Shown one piece after another: positions 26,179-36,060 of a DNA stretch of 53,699 nt. The position numbers and the translations under genes are program-made. The notes beneath the pieces were generated by a model that ran no database searches, was not told where the DNA came from, and worked only from the letters and a program-made list of their open reading frames with translations. How positions within the stretch are numbered: position 1 is the first letter of the stretch; the number at the start of each line of letters is the position of its first letter. Source of the stretch: Chitinophagaceae bacterium (GTDB lineage Bacteria; Bacteroidota; Bacteroidia; Chitinophagales; Chitinophagaceae). The DNA is taken from positions 1 to 53,699 of the forward strand of contig JAJTFY010000011.1 of NCBI GenBank assembly GCA_021299175.1. The letters are read 5' to 3'.

Positions 26179-27122
26179 ACTTCTTTCGTAATCATATAGC
26201 ACCACCGCAACAACTTCCCTTTGAAATCAAACGGAGTGGTTGCGGTGGTGATGTTTTTGACCGTTCCATTGATCCCCTCTTCATCCAATTCAAATTTCCT
26301 GGCATTGGTGCTGAAATACAGCACTCCTCCTGGTGAAAGTAACCGCAGGCATTCATTGATTAATTCAACATGCATCGGCTGAATATCAAACACATCCTTC
26401 ATGGATTTGCTGTTGCTGAATGTAGGTGGATCCAGCACAATCAAATCAAAACTTTCCTTTTCAAGTGTGGGCAAATATTGCAGCACATCCACCCTTTCAT
26501 GGCTGTATTGCAGACCCGAAAAACCATTCAGTTCCATGTTTTTCTGTGCCCACTCCAAGTAGGTATTGGAGAGATCTGCAGATACAATACTTTTTGCACC
26601 TCCGGCAGCTGCATAAACGGAGAATGATCCTGTATAACAGAACAAGTTCAAGACCCGCTTGCCTATAGATCCTTTTCTGACCATGTCCCTTGTCATGCGA
26701 TGATCAATGAACAACCCTGTATCCAGATAATCAGTGAGGTTGACCAGGAACTTTAATCCCCCTTCCCCCACTTCAAAAAATTCTTTCCGGTCGTCTGTTT
26801 TTTGGTACTGGTCTTGCCGGCTCTCCTTTCTTTTTCTTTCCTTTAGGTAAAGCTGGTCTTCGGTTTTGGCAAGCACATGCCTGACCACTTCAAGACTGTC
26901 CTCCAGCCAACGGTCATAATCTTCCTCAGAAAGACGGTGATTGCTCCTGTATTCCGTTACCAAAACATTCTCTCCATAGACATCAATAATCAAGGGAAAC
27001 TCAGGCAGATCGCGGTCATACAACCTATAGCAGGTAACGCCAAGCTGTTTTGCCTGCTTTTGCAGGATTCTGTATACCTTTTTGAGGCGGTTATCGAACA
27101 TGATGAGTTTGGCATCAGACAT
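26175..27122 (-). CDS. Class I SAM methyltransferase, RlmK-like (23S rRNA m7G2069)
   Basis: The 315-residue protein begins MFDNRLKKVYRILQKQAKQ and continues CYRLYDRDLPEFPLIIDVY, resembling the C-terminal RlmK half of E. coli RlmKL. It is followed by LDTGLFIDHRMTRDMV, SAM motif I VLNLFCYTGSFSVYAAAGGA and the catalytic-type loop LIVLDPPTFSNSKSM. The RlmL half is missing, so it would be a stand-alone RlmK-type enzyme. The target base is inferred from family only. It is divergent from the rhodanese-thioredoxin gene. Confidence 0.82.
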   Translation of the reverse strand: MSDAKLIMFDNRLKKVYRILQKQAKQLGVTCYRLYDRDLPEFPLIIDVYGENVLVTEYRSNHRLSEEDYDRWLEDSLEVVRHVLAKTEDQLYLKERKRKESRQDQYQKTDDRKEFFEVGEGGLKFLVNLTDYLDTGLFIDHRMTRDMVRKGSIGKRVLNLFCYTGSFSVYAAAGGAKSIVSADLSNTYLEWAQKNMELNGFSGLQYSHERVDVLQYLPTLEKESFDLIVLDPPTFSNSKSMKDVFDIQPMHVELINECLRLLSPGGVLYFSTNARKFELDEEGINGTVKNITTATTPFDFKGKLLRWCYMITKEV

Positions 27123-27145
27123 GCAGGCAAGTTAAAGCAATTCTC

Positions 27146-27153
27146 TACTTTTG
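27146..27153 (+). promoter_or_regulatory. Predicted promoter of the rhodanese-thioredoxin gene
   Basis: TACTTTTG is followed by a 13-base gap to the ATG at 27167. Confidence 0.6.
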
Positions 27154-27166
27154 TAAAAATACCAGC

Positions 27167-27856
27167 ATGAAATACTTCATCTCCGCTTTTCTGTTCATGA
27201 TCACCGCCTGTTCACTCAATGGCCAACAAGCAAATGCCATCCAGCCTGAAGCTTTTTCAAAAGCCATCAGTGCCGGAAAGATTCAGGTGCTTGATGTCAG
27301 AACTGCTGATGAATACAAGAGCGGTCATATTAACAACGCATTGCAAGCCAATTGGCTTGATAAAAATGAGTTCAACGACAGAACATCCCATCTCGACAAG
27401 AATAAACATGTTTACATCTATTGCCTGAGCGGTGGAAGAAGTGGCGCAGCAGCTGAACTCTTGCGCGCAAAGGGATACACCGTTACCAACCTGGAAGGAG
27501 GCATCAATGCCTGGAAGAGAGAAGGCAAACCTTTGGTGGGCGTTGATCCCAATGCCAAGCAAACAAGCATGGCGTCCTACGAAGGGCAGGTCAGGAGCAC
27601 GAAAATTGTTTTGGTAGATTTTGGTGCAGAGTGGTGCCCGCCTTGTAAAAAAATGGAGCCCGTATTGGATGCCTTCATGAAGCAGAACAACAAAAAACTC
27701 ACCCTGGTAAAAATGGATGGTGGCATTGAAACCGCCCTCATGAAATCCCTAAAAGTAGAGGCCTTGCCAACTTTTATCCTCTACAAAAATGGTAAAGAGG
27801 TTAAAAGAAAACAAGGCCTCGTAACACAGGAAGAATTCAATTCCTGGTTGGATTAA
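27167..27856 (+). CDS. Lipoprotein with rhodanese and thioredoxin domains
   Basis: The 229-residue protein has a lipobox at Cys15 (MITAC), so it should be membrane-anchored and face the periplasm. A rhodanese domain (residues about 25-125) has the active-site loop YCLSGGRSG with Cys86. A thioredoxin domain (about 135-229) has WCPPC (Cys157, Cys160) and the cis-Pro VEALPTFILY. The fusion suggests transfer of sulfur or reducing equivalents between the two sites. The partner is unknown. It ends one base before the broken M1 peptidase gene, which converges on it. Confidence 0.9.
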   Translation: MKYFISAFLFMITACSLNGQQANAIQPEAFSKAISAGKIQVLDVRTADEYKSGHINNALQANWLDKNEFNDRTSHLDKNKHVYIYCLSGGRSGAAAELLRAKGYTVTNLEGGINAWKREGKPLVGVDPNAKQTSMASYEGQVRSTKIVLVDFGAEWCPPCKKMEPVLDAFMKQNNKKLTLVKMDGGIETALMKSLKVEALPTFILYKNGKEVKRKQGLVTQEEFNSWLD

Positions 27857-27857
27857 T

Positions 27858-30094
27858 CTATTTTTTTGCTTTCTGCATGGCATTGGTTGATGGACCGCCA
27901 CCCCTTGGTGCGCCCAAACCGCTGATGGCAGAAGCTCCTTTGAACAACTGGAACCTGCTGGGCATCTCTCTCACAGGCCACATGCCATTGGACTCATTGA
28001 TGTCTGCAGTCTCTCGCATGGGATCCAATTTGATGCCAACAACTTCCTTGTTCTTGACAAACAACTTGGTCACTTTTTCCTCATTCAATTTCCAGATGCC
28101 CACAGGAATCCTGTCAACCTCCTTGCTGCCATCCTTGAACGTCCATTCAACAATGATGGGCATGACCATTCCGCCCTTGTTGCTGAATTGCAGCTCATAG
28201 AAATGCTTGTCTTCCCATGCAGCATAGTTGGCATTGTCTTTTTGTGCATCAAGCTGTTGCTGTGCCATGTCCTGAAACATTTTTGCATCAGCACCCCTGT
28301 TGTAATAATAGTAATCACGAAGGGTTGTATCTGTATTGGTATAATAGATCAGATTCTTGTCTTCGCGGTTCCTTACCTTACTGATGGTTTCAAATTCCGG
28401 AGTTTTCATTGAAGCCATGTTTTTATTCGCATCCAACCTGAACCATTTTACTGAATCAATTGAAATATCCACAGGATCAGTACCATAGTACCAACCCCTC
28501 CAGAACCAATCCAGGTCTACGGCACTGGCATCTTCCAGTGTCCTAAACAGGTCATTGGGTGTTGGGTGTTTGAAGGCCCATCTTCTTGCATATTCCTTGA
28601 AGGCATAATCAAACAACTCTCTTCCCATGATGGTTTCACGCAGGATGTTTAAACCTGTTGCCGCCTTTGCATAAGCGTTGGATCCTACGCTGGCAACATT
28701 ATCGCCTTTGGTCATGATGGGCTCCAACATGTCTTTTGGAAGCTTCATGTAGTCTGCAATCAGGTGTGCGGGGCCACGGTGATGATCATGGGGAAGAAAT
28801 TGTGTCCCACTTCATGAATGATCACACCAATCGCACCATATTTGGTGGCCTCACTGTAGGTACCATCTTTTTCAGCCCTGCCATAATTCATCGCAATCAT
28901 GGGGTATTCCATTCCTATAGATGCTTCTACTGAAATGGCCACAGGATAAGGATAGGCAATGGTGAATTTTGAATAGGTCTTGATGGTATGGTATACCGCC
29001 TTGGTTGAATATTTTTTATAGATCGGATAGGCTTCCTTTCCATAATAGCTCATGCACATCACTTTCTTGCCCTCAACATCGGCGGCCATGGCATCCCAAA
29101 CAAGACGGCGGGAGGAGTTGAACGCAAAGTCACGAACATTAATGGCCTCATAACTCCAGGTCTTCTTTCCTTTGGATTTATCCTTCGCATTTTCGATGGC
29201 TTCTGCCAGGGTTACTACTTCAATGGGTTCTGTGGCCGTTTGGGCTTGCTGCCAGCGTGTCATCTGTGCAGGAGTCAATACAGCTGCAAGGTTTTTACAC
29301 TCTCCGGTTGCCGCAACGATATGGTCTTCAGGAACGGTGATGTTTACCTTGTAGTTTCCGAAAGTCAGCGCAAACTCTGCACCACCGCTGAATTGCATGT
29401 TCTGCCATCCCTGAAAATCACTGTAAACAGCAAGGCGTGGGAACCACTGTGCAATGGAATAGAGATTGTTGTCGTCTTCAGCAAAATACTCGTAACCACC
29501 CCTTCCATAACGGGTAAGTTTATCAGGAATTTTATAATTCCAATTGCATTTGAAAACAAACTTCTGTCCTGGCTTCAAAGGAATGGGCATTTCAACCCTC
29601 ATCATGGTCTGGTTAACTGTATAAGTCAATGGTCGGCCCGTGGCATCTGTCAGAGCAGTGATATTAACCCCATATCCATTCAGGTATTCTTTGGGATTCA
29701 TTTGCAACAACTGCTGGTGGGTAAACCTTGTGCTCATGCTTGAAGGCTTGTCATAGTTGTTATCACTGTTGGGATGATGGAAGTTTTCATCCACCTGTAA
29801 CCAGATATAGGTCAGGATATCTGGAGAATTGTTGAAATAAGTGACTGTTTCAGCCCCTGTTAATACATTGGCTTCTTCATTGATATCAACATTGATATCA
29901 TAATCAGCGCGCTGCTGCCAGTACTTCGGTCCTGGAGCACCGCTGGCAGTCCTATACTCATTTGGATCCTGCAAGAGGTAATCAAGTTGCTCAAACCTGT
30001 TCCCATGGTTTGAACCTGCATTGCGCAGTGGCTGGGCCTGTCCTGCGATTACTGAAAGACTCAGCAACAAGGCAATAAAAATGGATTTAATCAT
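27858..30094 (-). pseudogene. M1 family metallopeptidase, disrupted in the active-site region
   Basis: Two frames encode one M1-type peptidase. The upstream frame (ATG 30094, signal peptide ending VIAGQAQ) runs through the N-terminal beta domain to HEVGHNFFPMII and then reads out of frame to a stop at about 28760. The other frame resumes with RGPAHLIADYMKLPKDM and continues to the stop at 27858 (NAYAKAATGLNILRETIMG, DASAVDLDWFWRGWYYG). About 30 codons seem to be missing at about 28776-28786. They should include the third zinc ligand (the Glu 18 residues after HExxH), so neither fragment can be active. TTG at 30118 is a poorer start because ATG 30094 gives a clean signal peptide. Confidence 0.85.
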
Positions 30095-30244
30095 GATTGT
30101 CAATTTACATTTTACCAATTATCATCATTTTAAAATAATAGACTGCTGAATATATCAGATGGTGTCGAAATCATGTTTCAGGCATTGTATTTAAGATAGG
30201 TTTGAATCTGTGCGAAGGCAATTTTTCATCTTAAATCAATTCCA

Positions 30245-31429
30245 ATGACTACCGTAACCAAAAGAGCAGTCTTTCATCTTTTACTTCTGCAATATAAACT
30301 TTTAATCATTGTTATTCTGACGGTGGGATGCAAAAAAACAGTGGTTGATGCCCCACCAAACCGGGTCTCAATAAAACAACCTCCTGGCACAATACAAACA
30401 AGTCATTTTCCAGCCTTTTTAACCTGCAGTTTTCTCTTTACAGTGGATTTGAATTGACAGCTGCGCAGCAATTCATCCCGTTTAATTATACCAACCAAAA
30501 TTCTTGGAGCGTTAACAAGACTTACTACTGGCAAAGCCCCGGGGCCTATGTATACACGGATTTGACGGGGGATGGCAAGAAAGACCTCTGGGCTTTTTTC
30601 TATAGAAATCCATGGCCCACCAACGCAAAAGGGCTGAACCTGTTTACCGAGTATGAAATTGATTCCACGAGGTACAATGTGGAATTTGGATTGACTGAAG
30701 TACGAAAAATTGTTTTGTCGGATCTTGACAATGATGGAAGCAAGGAAATTGTTCTCTTTTCAACCGGATTTGACAGAGACCCTTTTCCGGGAGACTCGAT
30801 CAGTATTTTCTATCCCAAGGAAAACACTTACCAAAATCTCTGCTTGGACCTTGGGTATTTTCAAGGGGGTACTACCGGTGATATCAATGGAGATGGATTG
30901 ATTGACATCATCGCTTACTCAGGTGGAAGTAAGGCCGTACCCATCCACCCAACTGCATACCTGAACCTGGGAAACAGAAAATTCAAGTTGAGCAACCAGA
31001 TTTTCAAAGGCTTTACGATCACCAATGATGACAATTATTATACTGTTGAGCTCTTTGATATGAACAATGATGGACTGCTCGATCTTTTGCTGGGCGGCAA
31101 TGAAAAACTCAGGTTGATCCTGAACAACGCTGGCACATTCAACAGAGCCACAGCCATCAATATCCCCATAGAAACCGGTCTAGCACTAATGGACCTGGCA
31201 TTCATGGATTTCGATGAAGATGGCAAAACAGATATCGACCAAAGATTATTTCAACAACAGTGAAGAAAAAGGATTGAACACCTGGATAAAATGGATCCGA
31301 CTTTTTGACCAGGACAAGGATGGCGACATTGATATTGTTGCTGACGGACTTTATGGTGAACTGTTTGACAACAGAAGTAAAATTCACTGGCAGAACAATA
31401 CGGGTTATTTTACCTTGGTAAAACAGTAG
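30245..31429 (+). pseudogene. FG-GAP/VCBS-repeat lipoprotein with two frameshifts
   Basis: The N-terminus (ATG 30245) has a lipoprotein signal ending TVGCKK (Cys29). At a C run near 30350 the frame breaks. One extra C would join it to the next frame (TKPGLNKTT, then GFELTAAQQFIPF). That frame carries FG-GAP type calcium-binding motifs DLTGDGKKDL, DLDNDGSKEI, DINGDGLIDI, DMNNDGLLDL and DFDEDGKTDI. It breaks again near 31235, where the third frame continues (TKDYFNNSEEKGLN, then DQDKDGDIDI) to the stop at 31429. All three pieces read as one beta-propeller surface protein. It is a pseudogene or the base calls are wrong. Confidence 0.8.
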
Positions 31430-31441
31430 CCTGATGATTTG

Positions 31442-32020
31442 CTAAAAAGGAAAACGCTGAATGGCGAGCTTCAGTGCAAACAGCATTACAAAAGCTGAAA
31501 CAAAGCTTACCCAACGCAGATGGGCATTGGCATGTATCTTAGATGACACCCATATGGTCAAAAGCACAAGGCTAACCACAACGATTTGGCCAGCCTCAAG
31601 TCCAAGGTTGAAGCTGAAAAGTCCCCAGACCAACTGCTGATCGGCAGACAACATCATGCGGATATAATTGGCATAGCCAAGACCATGAATCAGTCCAAAT
31701 CCCAGGGCTATTGCATATTGAATTGTATGACTGGCCCGTTGTCTCTTTTGTAAGAACAAATTCATCACTGCAGTAACCAGGATTGTGCAGGGAATCAAAA
31801 ATTCAACAATATCACCATTCACCCTGATCAGGTTGAGGACACTCATGAACAAGGTGATGGCATGCCCAACAGTAAAAGCAGTAACCAGGATCAGGACCTT
31901 TTTCCAGTCGGCAAAACTATAGATGACGGCCAAAACAGCTATAAAAAACAGGTGGTCTGTAGCATCCAGGCTCATGATGTGAGACCAGCCGATCTTGAAA
32001 TAAAATATAAAATCTTTCAT
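31442..32020 (-). CDS. HupE/UreJ-like membrane protein
   Basis: The 192-residue protein has about six transmembrane helices. The N-terminal GWSHIMSLDATDHLFFI and the later VTAFTVGHAITL and GFGLIHGLGYA carry the conserved His/Asp pattern of HupE/UreJ proteins, some of which transport nickel or cobalt. The metal and direction are not known for this branch. The divergent neighbour is a DUF6702-like gene with only 38 bases between starts, an arrangement I recall from related genomes together with an M1 peptidase. Confidence 0.8.
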   Translation of the reverse strand: MKDFIFYFKIGWSHIMSLDATDHLFFIAVLAVIYSFADWKKVLILVTAFTVGHAITLFMSVLNLIRVNGDIVEFLIPCTILVTAVMNLFLQKRQRASHTIQYAIALGFGLIHGLGYANYIRMMLSADQQLVWGLFSFNLGLEAGQIVVVSLVLLTIWVSSKIHANAHLRWVSFVSAFVMLFALKLAIQRFPF

Positions 32021-32058
32021 GTGCAGAAAGATTGAAAATAATCAGACTTTTGTGGTTC

Positions 32059-32553
32059 ATGAAAAAATTTAATTATTTTTTATACTTGTTGGCCATCCCA
32101 TTGTTAATGGGGAGCAGTCATCCCTTTTTTGTTACCATCACAGAAGTTGAATACAACAGTAAAACAAAAGAGCTGGGTATTGCCACCAAATTTTTCCCTG
32201 ACGACCTTGAAGAGGCCTTGAGAAAGTCTACAGGAAAGAAATACGATATCATATCCGGAGAAAAAAAATCCACCGGAGATGCCATCAACAGCTATTTCAC
32301 AAATCAAGTGCAGGTATTCATCAATGGAAAACCGCTACAGCTCAGTTTTCTGGGCTACGAGATTGAGAAAGAGGTAGTCTGGGTGTATTACAATGCCAAA
32401 AAGGTTTCCGGAGTCAAATCCATTGAGGTGATTTCTACCCTGATGTACGATTACAAATCAGAACAAACCAATATCATCCATATTAAAATGGATGAAAAGC
32501 GGCAAAGCTTTAAGCTTAATGCCCCAAGCCAATCAGCAAAGCTTGCAAAATAG
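32059..32553 (+). CDS. DUF6702-like exported protein
   Basis: The product (164 residues from ATG 32059) has a signal peptide ending near LLMGSS. The mature start HPFFVTITEVEYNSKTKELGIATKFFPDDLEEAL is characteristic of DUF6702. The C-terminus has VVWVYYNAKKVSGVKSIEV and LMYDYKSEQTNIIHI. The function is unknown. The ATG at 32059 is preferred to one at 32032 because the signal peptide begins there. A near-consensus element (GACTTTTG) lies six bases upstream of it. Confidence 0.78.
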   Translation: MKKFNYFLYLLAIPLLMGSSHPFFVTITEVEYNSKTKELGIATKFFPDDLEEALRKSTGKKYDIISGEKKSTGDAINSYFTNQVQVFINGKPLQLSFLGYEIEKEVVWVYYNAKKVSGVKSIEVISTLMYDYKSEQTNIIHIKMDEKRQSFKLNAPSQSAKLAK

Positions 32554-32616
32554 CAGCATAGATTGGACGAAATGAAAAAATGCTTTAAACGCCCGATAAG
32601 TGGGAATTACAGCATT

Positions 32617-33678
32617 TTATTTCGCATTGGCCACTGCAATGGCCCTGATGGTTTCAGCAGCAAAAGCTGAGAAAGCCTCCTGGGTTTGGGCATCCCCTCC
32701 TAGCATGGCCGGAGCGCCTTTATCCCCACCTTCCCGGATACTTTGCACCAATGGAATCTGTCCAAGAAAATTCATATCCAGTTGATCTGCCAGGTTTTTG
32801 CCGCCATCCTTTCCAAAAATATAATACTTACTTTCCGGCAACTCGGCTGGTGTAAACCATGCCATGTTTTCCACCAGTCCAATGATGGATACTTTTGTTT
32901 GTGCCTGAGAGAACATGGCAATGGCTTTTTTAGCATCTGAGAGGGCCACTTCCTGCGGTGTGGTAACAACCACTGCTCCTGTAACAGGAATGGTCTGCAC
33001 CAGGGTCAGGTGTATGTCTCCGGTGCCTGGAGGCATGTCAATCACGAGATAATCCAATTCACCCCAATGCACATCTGTCACAAACTGACGTATAGCACTG
33101 CTGGCCATGGGTCCTCTCCAAACCACAGCACTTTTTTCATCCACCAGCAATCCGATGCTGATCAGCTTTATGCCATGCTGCTCGAGCGGAACAATCTTGT
33201 CCTTCCCTTCAATATTTTCCATCAAAGGCCTCTGGCCGCGTACACCAAACATGATGGGAACACTGGGTCCATAAATATCTGCATCCATCAGACCCACCTT
33301 TGCCCCTTGTTGTGACAGTGCCAGTGCGAGATTGGCTGCAACTGTTGATTTCCCTACTCCGCCCTTTCCACTCACTACTGCGATGATGTTTTTTACACCG
33401 GGAAGTACTGAAGTCAGGTCCACCCTGATGGAACTGGTATTGGCTGTAAAGTCCACCACAACTTCCAAACCCTCATCCACATGTTCGTGTATGGCACGCT
33501 CGCAGTCCCGCCTGATCAACTCTTTCATCGGGCAGGCTGGCGTTGTCAAGACAATGGTAAACCCAACCTTGTTATCGCCAATGACAATATCCCTTACCAT
33601 GTTCAGGGTTACCAGGTCCTTTTTCAAATCAGGTTCCTGAACATTGCCCAATGCCTTCAAAATCTCTTCTGTGCCCAT
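32617..33678 (-). CDS. mrp: Mrp/NBP35 family iron-sulfur cluster carrier ATPase
   Basis: The 353-residue cytoplasmic protein has an N-terminal MIP18/DUF59 domain (residues 1-90, with TTPACPMKELI). A ParA-like ATPase with deviant Walker A SGKGGVGKS (103-111), MDADIYGPSVPIMFG and DMPPGTGDIHLTL follows. Family members carry Fe-S clusters to apoproteins. The CxxC found before the IFG motif in E. coli Mrp is missing here (ENMAWFTPAELPESKYYIFG), as in several Bacteroidota homologues I recall. A TATTTTTG promoter lies 32 bases upstream. Confidence 0.92.
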   Translation of the reverse strand: MGTEEILKALGNVQEPDLKKDLVTLNMVRDIVIGDNKVGFTIVLTTPACPMKELIRRDCERAIHEHVDEGLEVVVDFTANTSSIRVDLTSVLPGVKNIIAVVSGKGGVGKSTVAANLALALSQQGAKVGLMDADIYGPSVPIMFGVRGQRPLMENIEGKDKIVPLEQHGIKLISIGLLVDEKSAVVWRGPMASSAIRQFVTDVHWGELDYLVIDMPPGTGDIHLTLVQTIPVTGAVVVTTPQEVALSDAKKAIAMFSQAQTKVSIIGLVENMAWFTPAELPESKYYIFGKDGGKNLADQLDMNFLGQIPLVQSIREGGDKGAPAMLGGDAQTQEAFSAFAAETIRAIAVANAK

Positions 33679-33710
33679 AAATATAAATTGTTAAAAAATC
33701 CTAGGAACTG

Positions 33711-33718
33711 CAAAAATA
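33711..33718 (-). promoter_or_regulatory. Predicted mrp promoter
   Basis: TATTTTTG on the minus strand, 32 bases before the mrp ATG at 33678. Confidence 0.5.
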
Positions 33719-33771
33719 ACCAATCATGTGCTACTTTGTTTATGGAAAAGATGCACTTAATTTGTGAAAGA

Positions 33772-34419
33772 ATGAATTGGATGAAAAAACTACTCAGGCA
33801 ATCCCTTTTGATCATGGTTTTTATGCCATTTGCAGCAAAGGCACAGTTTGAAACTTTTAAGGATTCTGTGGTTCAGCTGTATGGCGTGGTGATGACAGCG
33901 GACAGCTTAAGGGGCCTTCCAGCAGTAAGTATACTGGTGAAAGGGACCGGAAGGGGCACACTCACCAACGGTCAGGGTGTTTTCTCCATTGTGGTATTGA
34001 AGGGCGATGAAATTGAGTTCAGCTGCATTGGTTTCAAAAATAAGATCACAAAGATTCCCACCAACTTGGAGGGCAACCAATTCAGCATCATCCAGTTGAT
34101 GGTCAACGATACCTCTTTTCTTCCTGCAGCCATCATCAAGCCCAGGCCCTCAAGAGAACAGTTTGAAAGGGATTTTGTCAGCACGGATGTACCAGACGAC
34201 AACATTGAAATTGCCCGAAGGAATACCGACATGGCAACAAGAAGAATGCTCATGCGAACCCTCCCCAATGACGGCAGGGAATCGGTGAACCTGAACCTTG
34301 CCAAGAGTGCTCAAAAATACTATTATACAGGCCAGGCGCCCCCCATGAACATCTTTAACCCCTTCGCCTGGGGAGAATTCATCCGCTCATGGAAGAGGGG
34401 TGATTACAAGAAGAAATAA
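33772..34419 (+). CDS. Exported protein with carboxypeptidase-regulatory-like domain
   Basis: The 215-residue protein has a signal peptide (LLIMVFMPFAAKAQ). Its first half is a carboxypeptidase D regulatory-like beta domain (LYGVVMTADSLRGLPAVSILVKGTGRGTLTNGQGVFS), the same module that precedes SusC-type receptors. The second half, with RPSREQFERDFVSTDVPDDN and APPMNIFNPFAWGEFIRSW, is unassigned. ATGs at 33772 and 33781 both give a good signal peptide. The longer open frame upstream reads antisense to mrp and is rejected. LOG follows after 5 bases, so the two share an operon. Confidence 0.8.
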   Translation: MNWMKKLLRQSLLIMVFMPFAAKAQFETFKDSVVQLYGVVMTADSLRGLPAVSILVKGTGRGTLTNGQGVFSIVVLKGDEIEFSCIGFKNKITKIPTNLEGNQFSIIQLMVNDTSFLPAAIIKPRPSREQFERDFVSTDVPDDNIEIARRNTDMATRRMLMRTLPNDGRESVNLNLAKSAQKYYYTGQAPPMNIFNPFAWGEFIRSWKRGDYKKK

Positions 34420-34424
34420 AACCA

Positions 34425-35000
34425 ATGACCACCCCAATACGCCAAGCGGTCGCTGTTTTCTGTGGTTCAAAGCATGGAACAAACCCTGTTTATACTTCAG
34501 ATGCGATAATTTTGGCAAAAGAATTGGCTTTGCTTGGTCTTGACATTGTATACGGTGGATCGAAAAAAGGGATCATGGGGGATCTTGCCAACAGTGCACT
34601 AGCCAATGGGGCCAGTGTTACGGGTGTAATACCATCGATGTTGCTTGCCTGGGAACATGAGCATGAAAGCCTTACCAAACTGATCATCACCAACGACATG
34701 CATGAAAGAAAAAAAACCATGTATGAGATGGGCATTGCCGGCATTGTTTTACCAGGAGGGTTTGGAACATTGGATGAAATGTTTGAGATGTTGACCTGGA
34801 ACCAGCTGAGCATTCATGATAAGAAAATTTATATTCTTAACTCCGGAGGCTTTTATGATCACCTGATCAAACACATGGAGTTGCTTGCTGACAATGGTTT
34901 TCTCTATGACCCACTCTGGAACAGGATCAATACATTCGATACCCCTTCAGCACTGGTAGCTGCCCTTTCAGAAGACCTTAAGATCAAAAACCAGTTGTAA
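34425..35000 (+). CDS. LOG family protein (TIGR00730)
   Basis: This 191-residue cytoplasmic Rossmann-fold protein has AVFCGSKHGTNPVY at the start, IVYGGSKKGIMGDLANSAL, and the signature PGGFGTLDEMFEMLTWNQL. LOG-family enzymes cleave nucleoside 5'-monophosphates to base plus ribose 5-phosphate. In plants this activates cytokinins, and the bacterial substrate is usually AMP-like. Its 3' end overlaps the second PorP/SprF gene by 17 bases on the opposite strand. Confidence 0.92.
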   Translation: MTTPIRQAVAVFCGSKHGTNPVYTSDAIILAKELALLGLDIVYGGSKKGIMGDLANSALANGASVTGVIPSMLLAWEHEHESLTKLIITNDMHERKKTMYEMGIAGIVLPGGFGTLDEMFEMLTWNQLSIHDKKIYILNSGGFYDHLIKHMELLADNGFLYDPLWNRINTFDTPSALVAALSEDLKIKNQL

Positions 35001-36033
35001 ATGTAGGGCACATGCTCTGCCTTCCGCCGCCATACATGGTAGAATAAATTCCATCATATTGCATGTACATTTCAGTAGCACCCCTGCTGTTGTTGAAGTA
35101 CTTCAAAGGAGAATTGGATACATCATAACTGAACATGAACTTGAAACTTTTCCATTGATAACCAATCATTGGAATATACGCGTCCCCAGGTCTAAAAAAA
35201 ACGGCCCCAATGAGTTGCTGATCACCGGCACCAACAATGTTATAATTCAGTTGGAGCCCACCTACAAATTCTGAAGCGCTTGCCTGCTGGCTATAATAGA
35301 TGCTGGGTGTGAGAATGACCCGATTGTTCAATTTCACCACTGCATCTGCAAAAAATATGGATCTCGGTGTGATGGTATTATCATAATTGGGTGTCGAAGC
35401 AAAAAATGTTTCCTGAGGCTTGTTGAGGTGGTGCATGCTAAACCCCGCATGGAGGTATACATGATCACTGGGAAAATAGGCATAATTCAACCCAGCCTGC
35501 AAATCAAAATATCCAATAGAGTTGCTTTGGAAAATTTCTCCGCTCGGGGTGGCTCCGTCAAAAAACCTACCATTCCACTGGTTATCAAAAGTCAATTTAT
35601 CTGCAGCGATTTGCTTACCCGCATAACCAAGATTAAATCCTGCAGACAACAAACCGGTTGAACCCAACATTTGGTGATAGGCGACAGATGCATAGGCCTT
35701 TGTAGACCTGAGATTGCCGGTGCCGGCAACATCCTGTAAAATCATGCCCCCTAGCCCCATCCAACCACTCCTAAACCTGTCCCGCATGAACTGGAAATCA
35801 CCAAAAATGCTGATTGTCTTATAAGGAACGGGAATGGAAGTCCATTGGTCCCTGTAATGGGCCCCCAGGCGGTAATCAGCAGCAGGAATGAACCCTGTGT
35901 TGGCAGGGTTGGTAGAAAGCGGGGAATTGAAAAACTGAGAAAAATGAAGATCCTGGGCCAATAGCTGTACATGCAAAAGCATGACAAATATTGCCAAAAC
36001 CATTGATTTCATTTTTTCCAGTCTTTTTTCCAT
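34984..36033 (-). CDS. PorP/SprF family T9SS outer-membrane protein (second copy)
   Basis: The 349-residue protein has a signal peptide ending LLAQ, then the family start QDLHFSQFFNSPLSTNPANTG, the block RLGAHYRDQWTSIPVPYKT, and beta-barrel sequence to the aromatic C-terminus FTTGF. It lies 27 bases downstream of the 1204-residue SBBP/PKD protein on the same strand. It repeats the arrangement at 10077-16117, so I infer a second substrate-plus-partner cassette. Confidence 0.9.
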   Translation of the reverse strand: MEKRLEKMKSMVLAIFVMLLHVQLLAQDLHFSQFFNSPLSTNPANTGFIPAADYRLGAHYRDQWTSIPVPYKTISIFGDFQFMRDRFRSGWMGLGGMILQDVAGTGNLRSTKAYASVAYHQMLGSTGLLSAGFNLGYAGKQIAADKLTFDNQWNGRFFDGATPSGEIFQSNSIGYFDLQAGLNYAYFPSDHVYLHAGFSMHHLNKPQETFFASTPNYDNTITPRSIFFADAVVKLNNRVILTPSIYYSQQASASEFVGGLQLNYNIVGAGDQQLIGAVFFRPGDAYIPMIGYQWKSFKFMFSYDVSNSPLKYFNNSRGATEMYMQYDGIYSTMYGGGRQSMCPTFTTGF

Positions 36034-36060
36034 CGCTTCAATTGCTTGAATTCTGTATTA

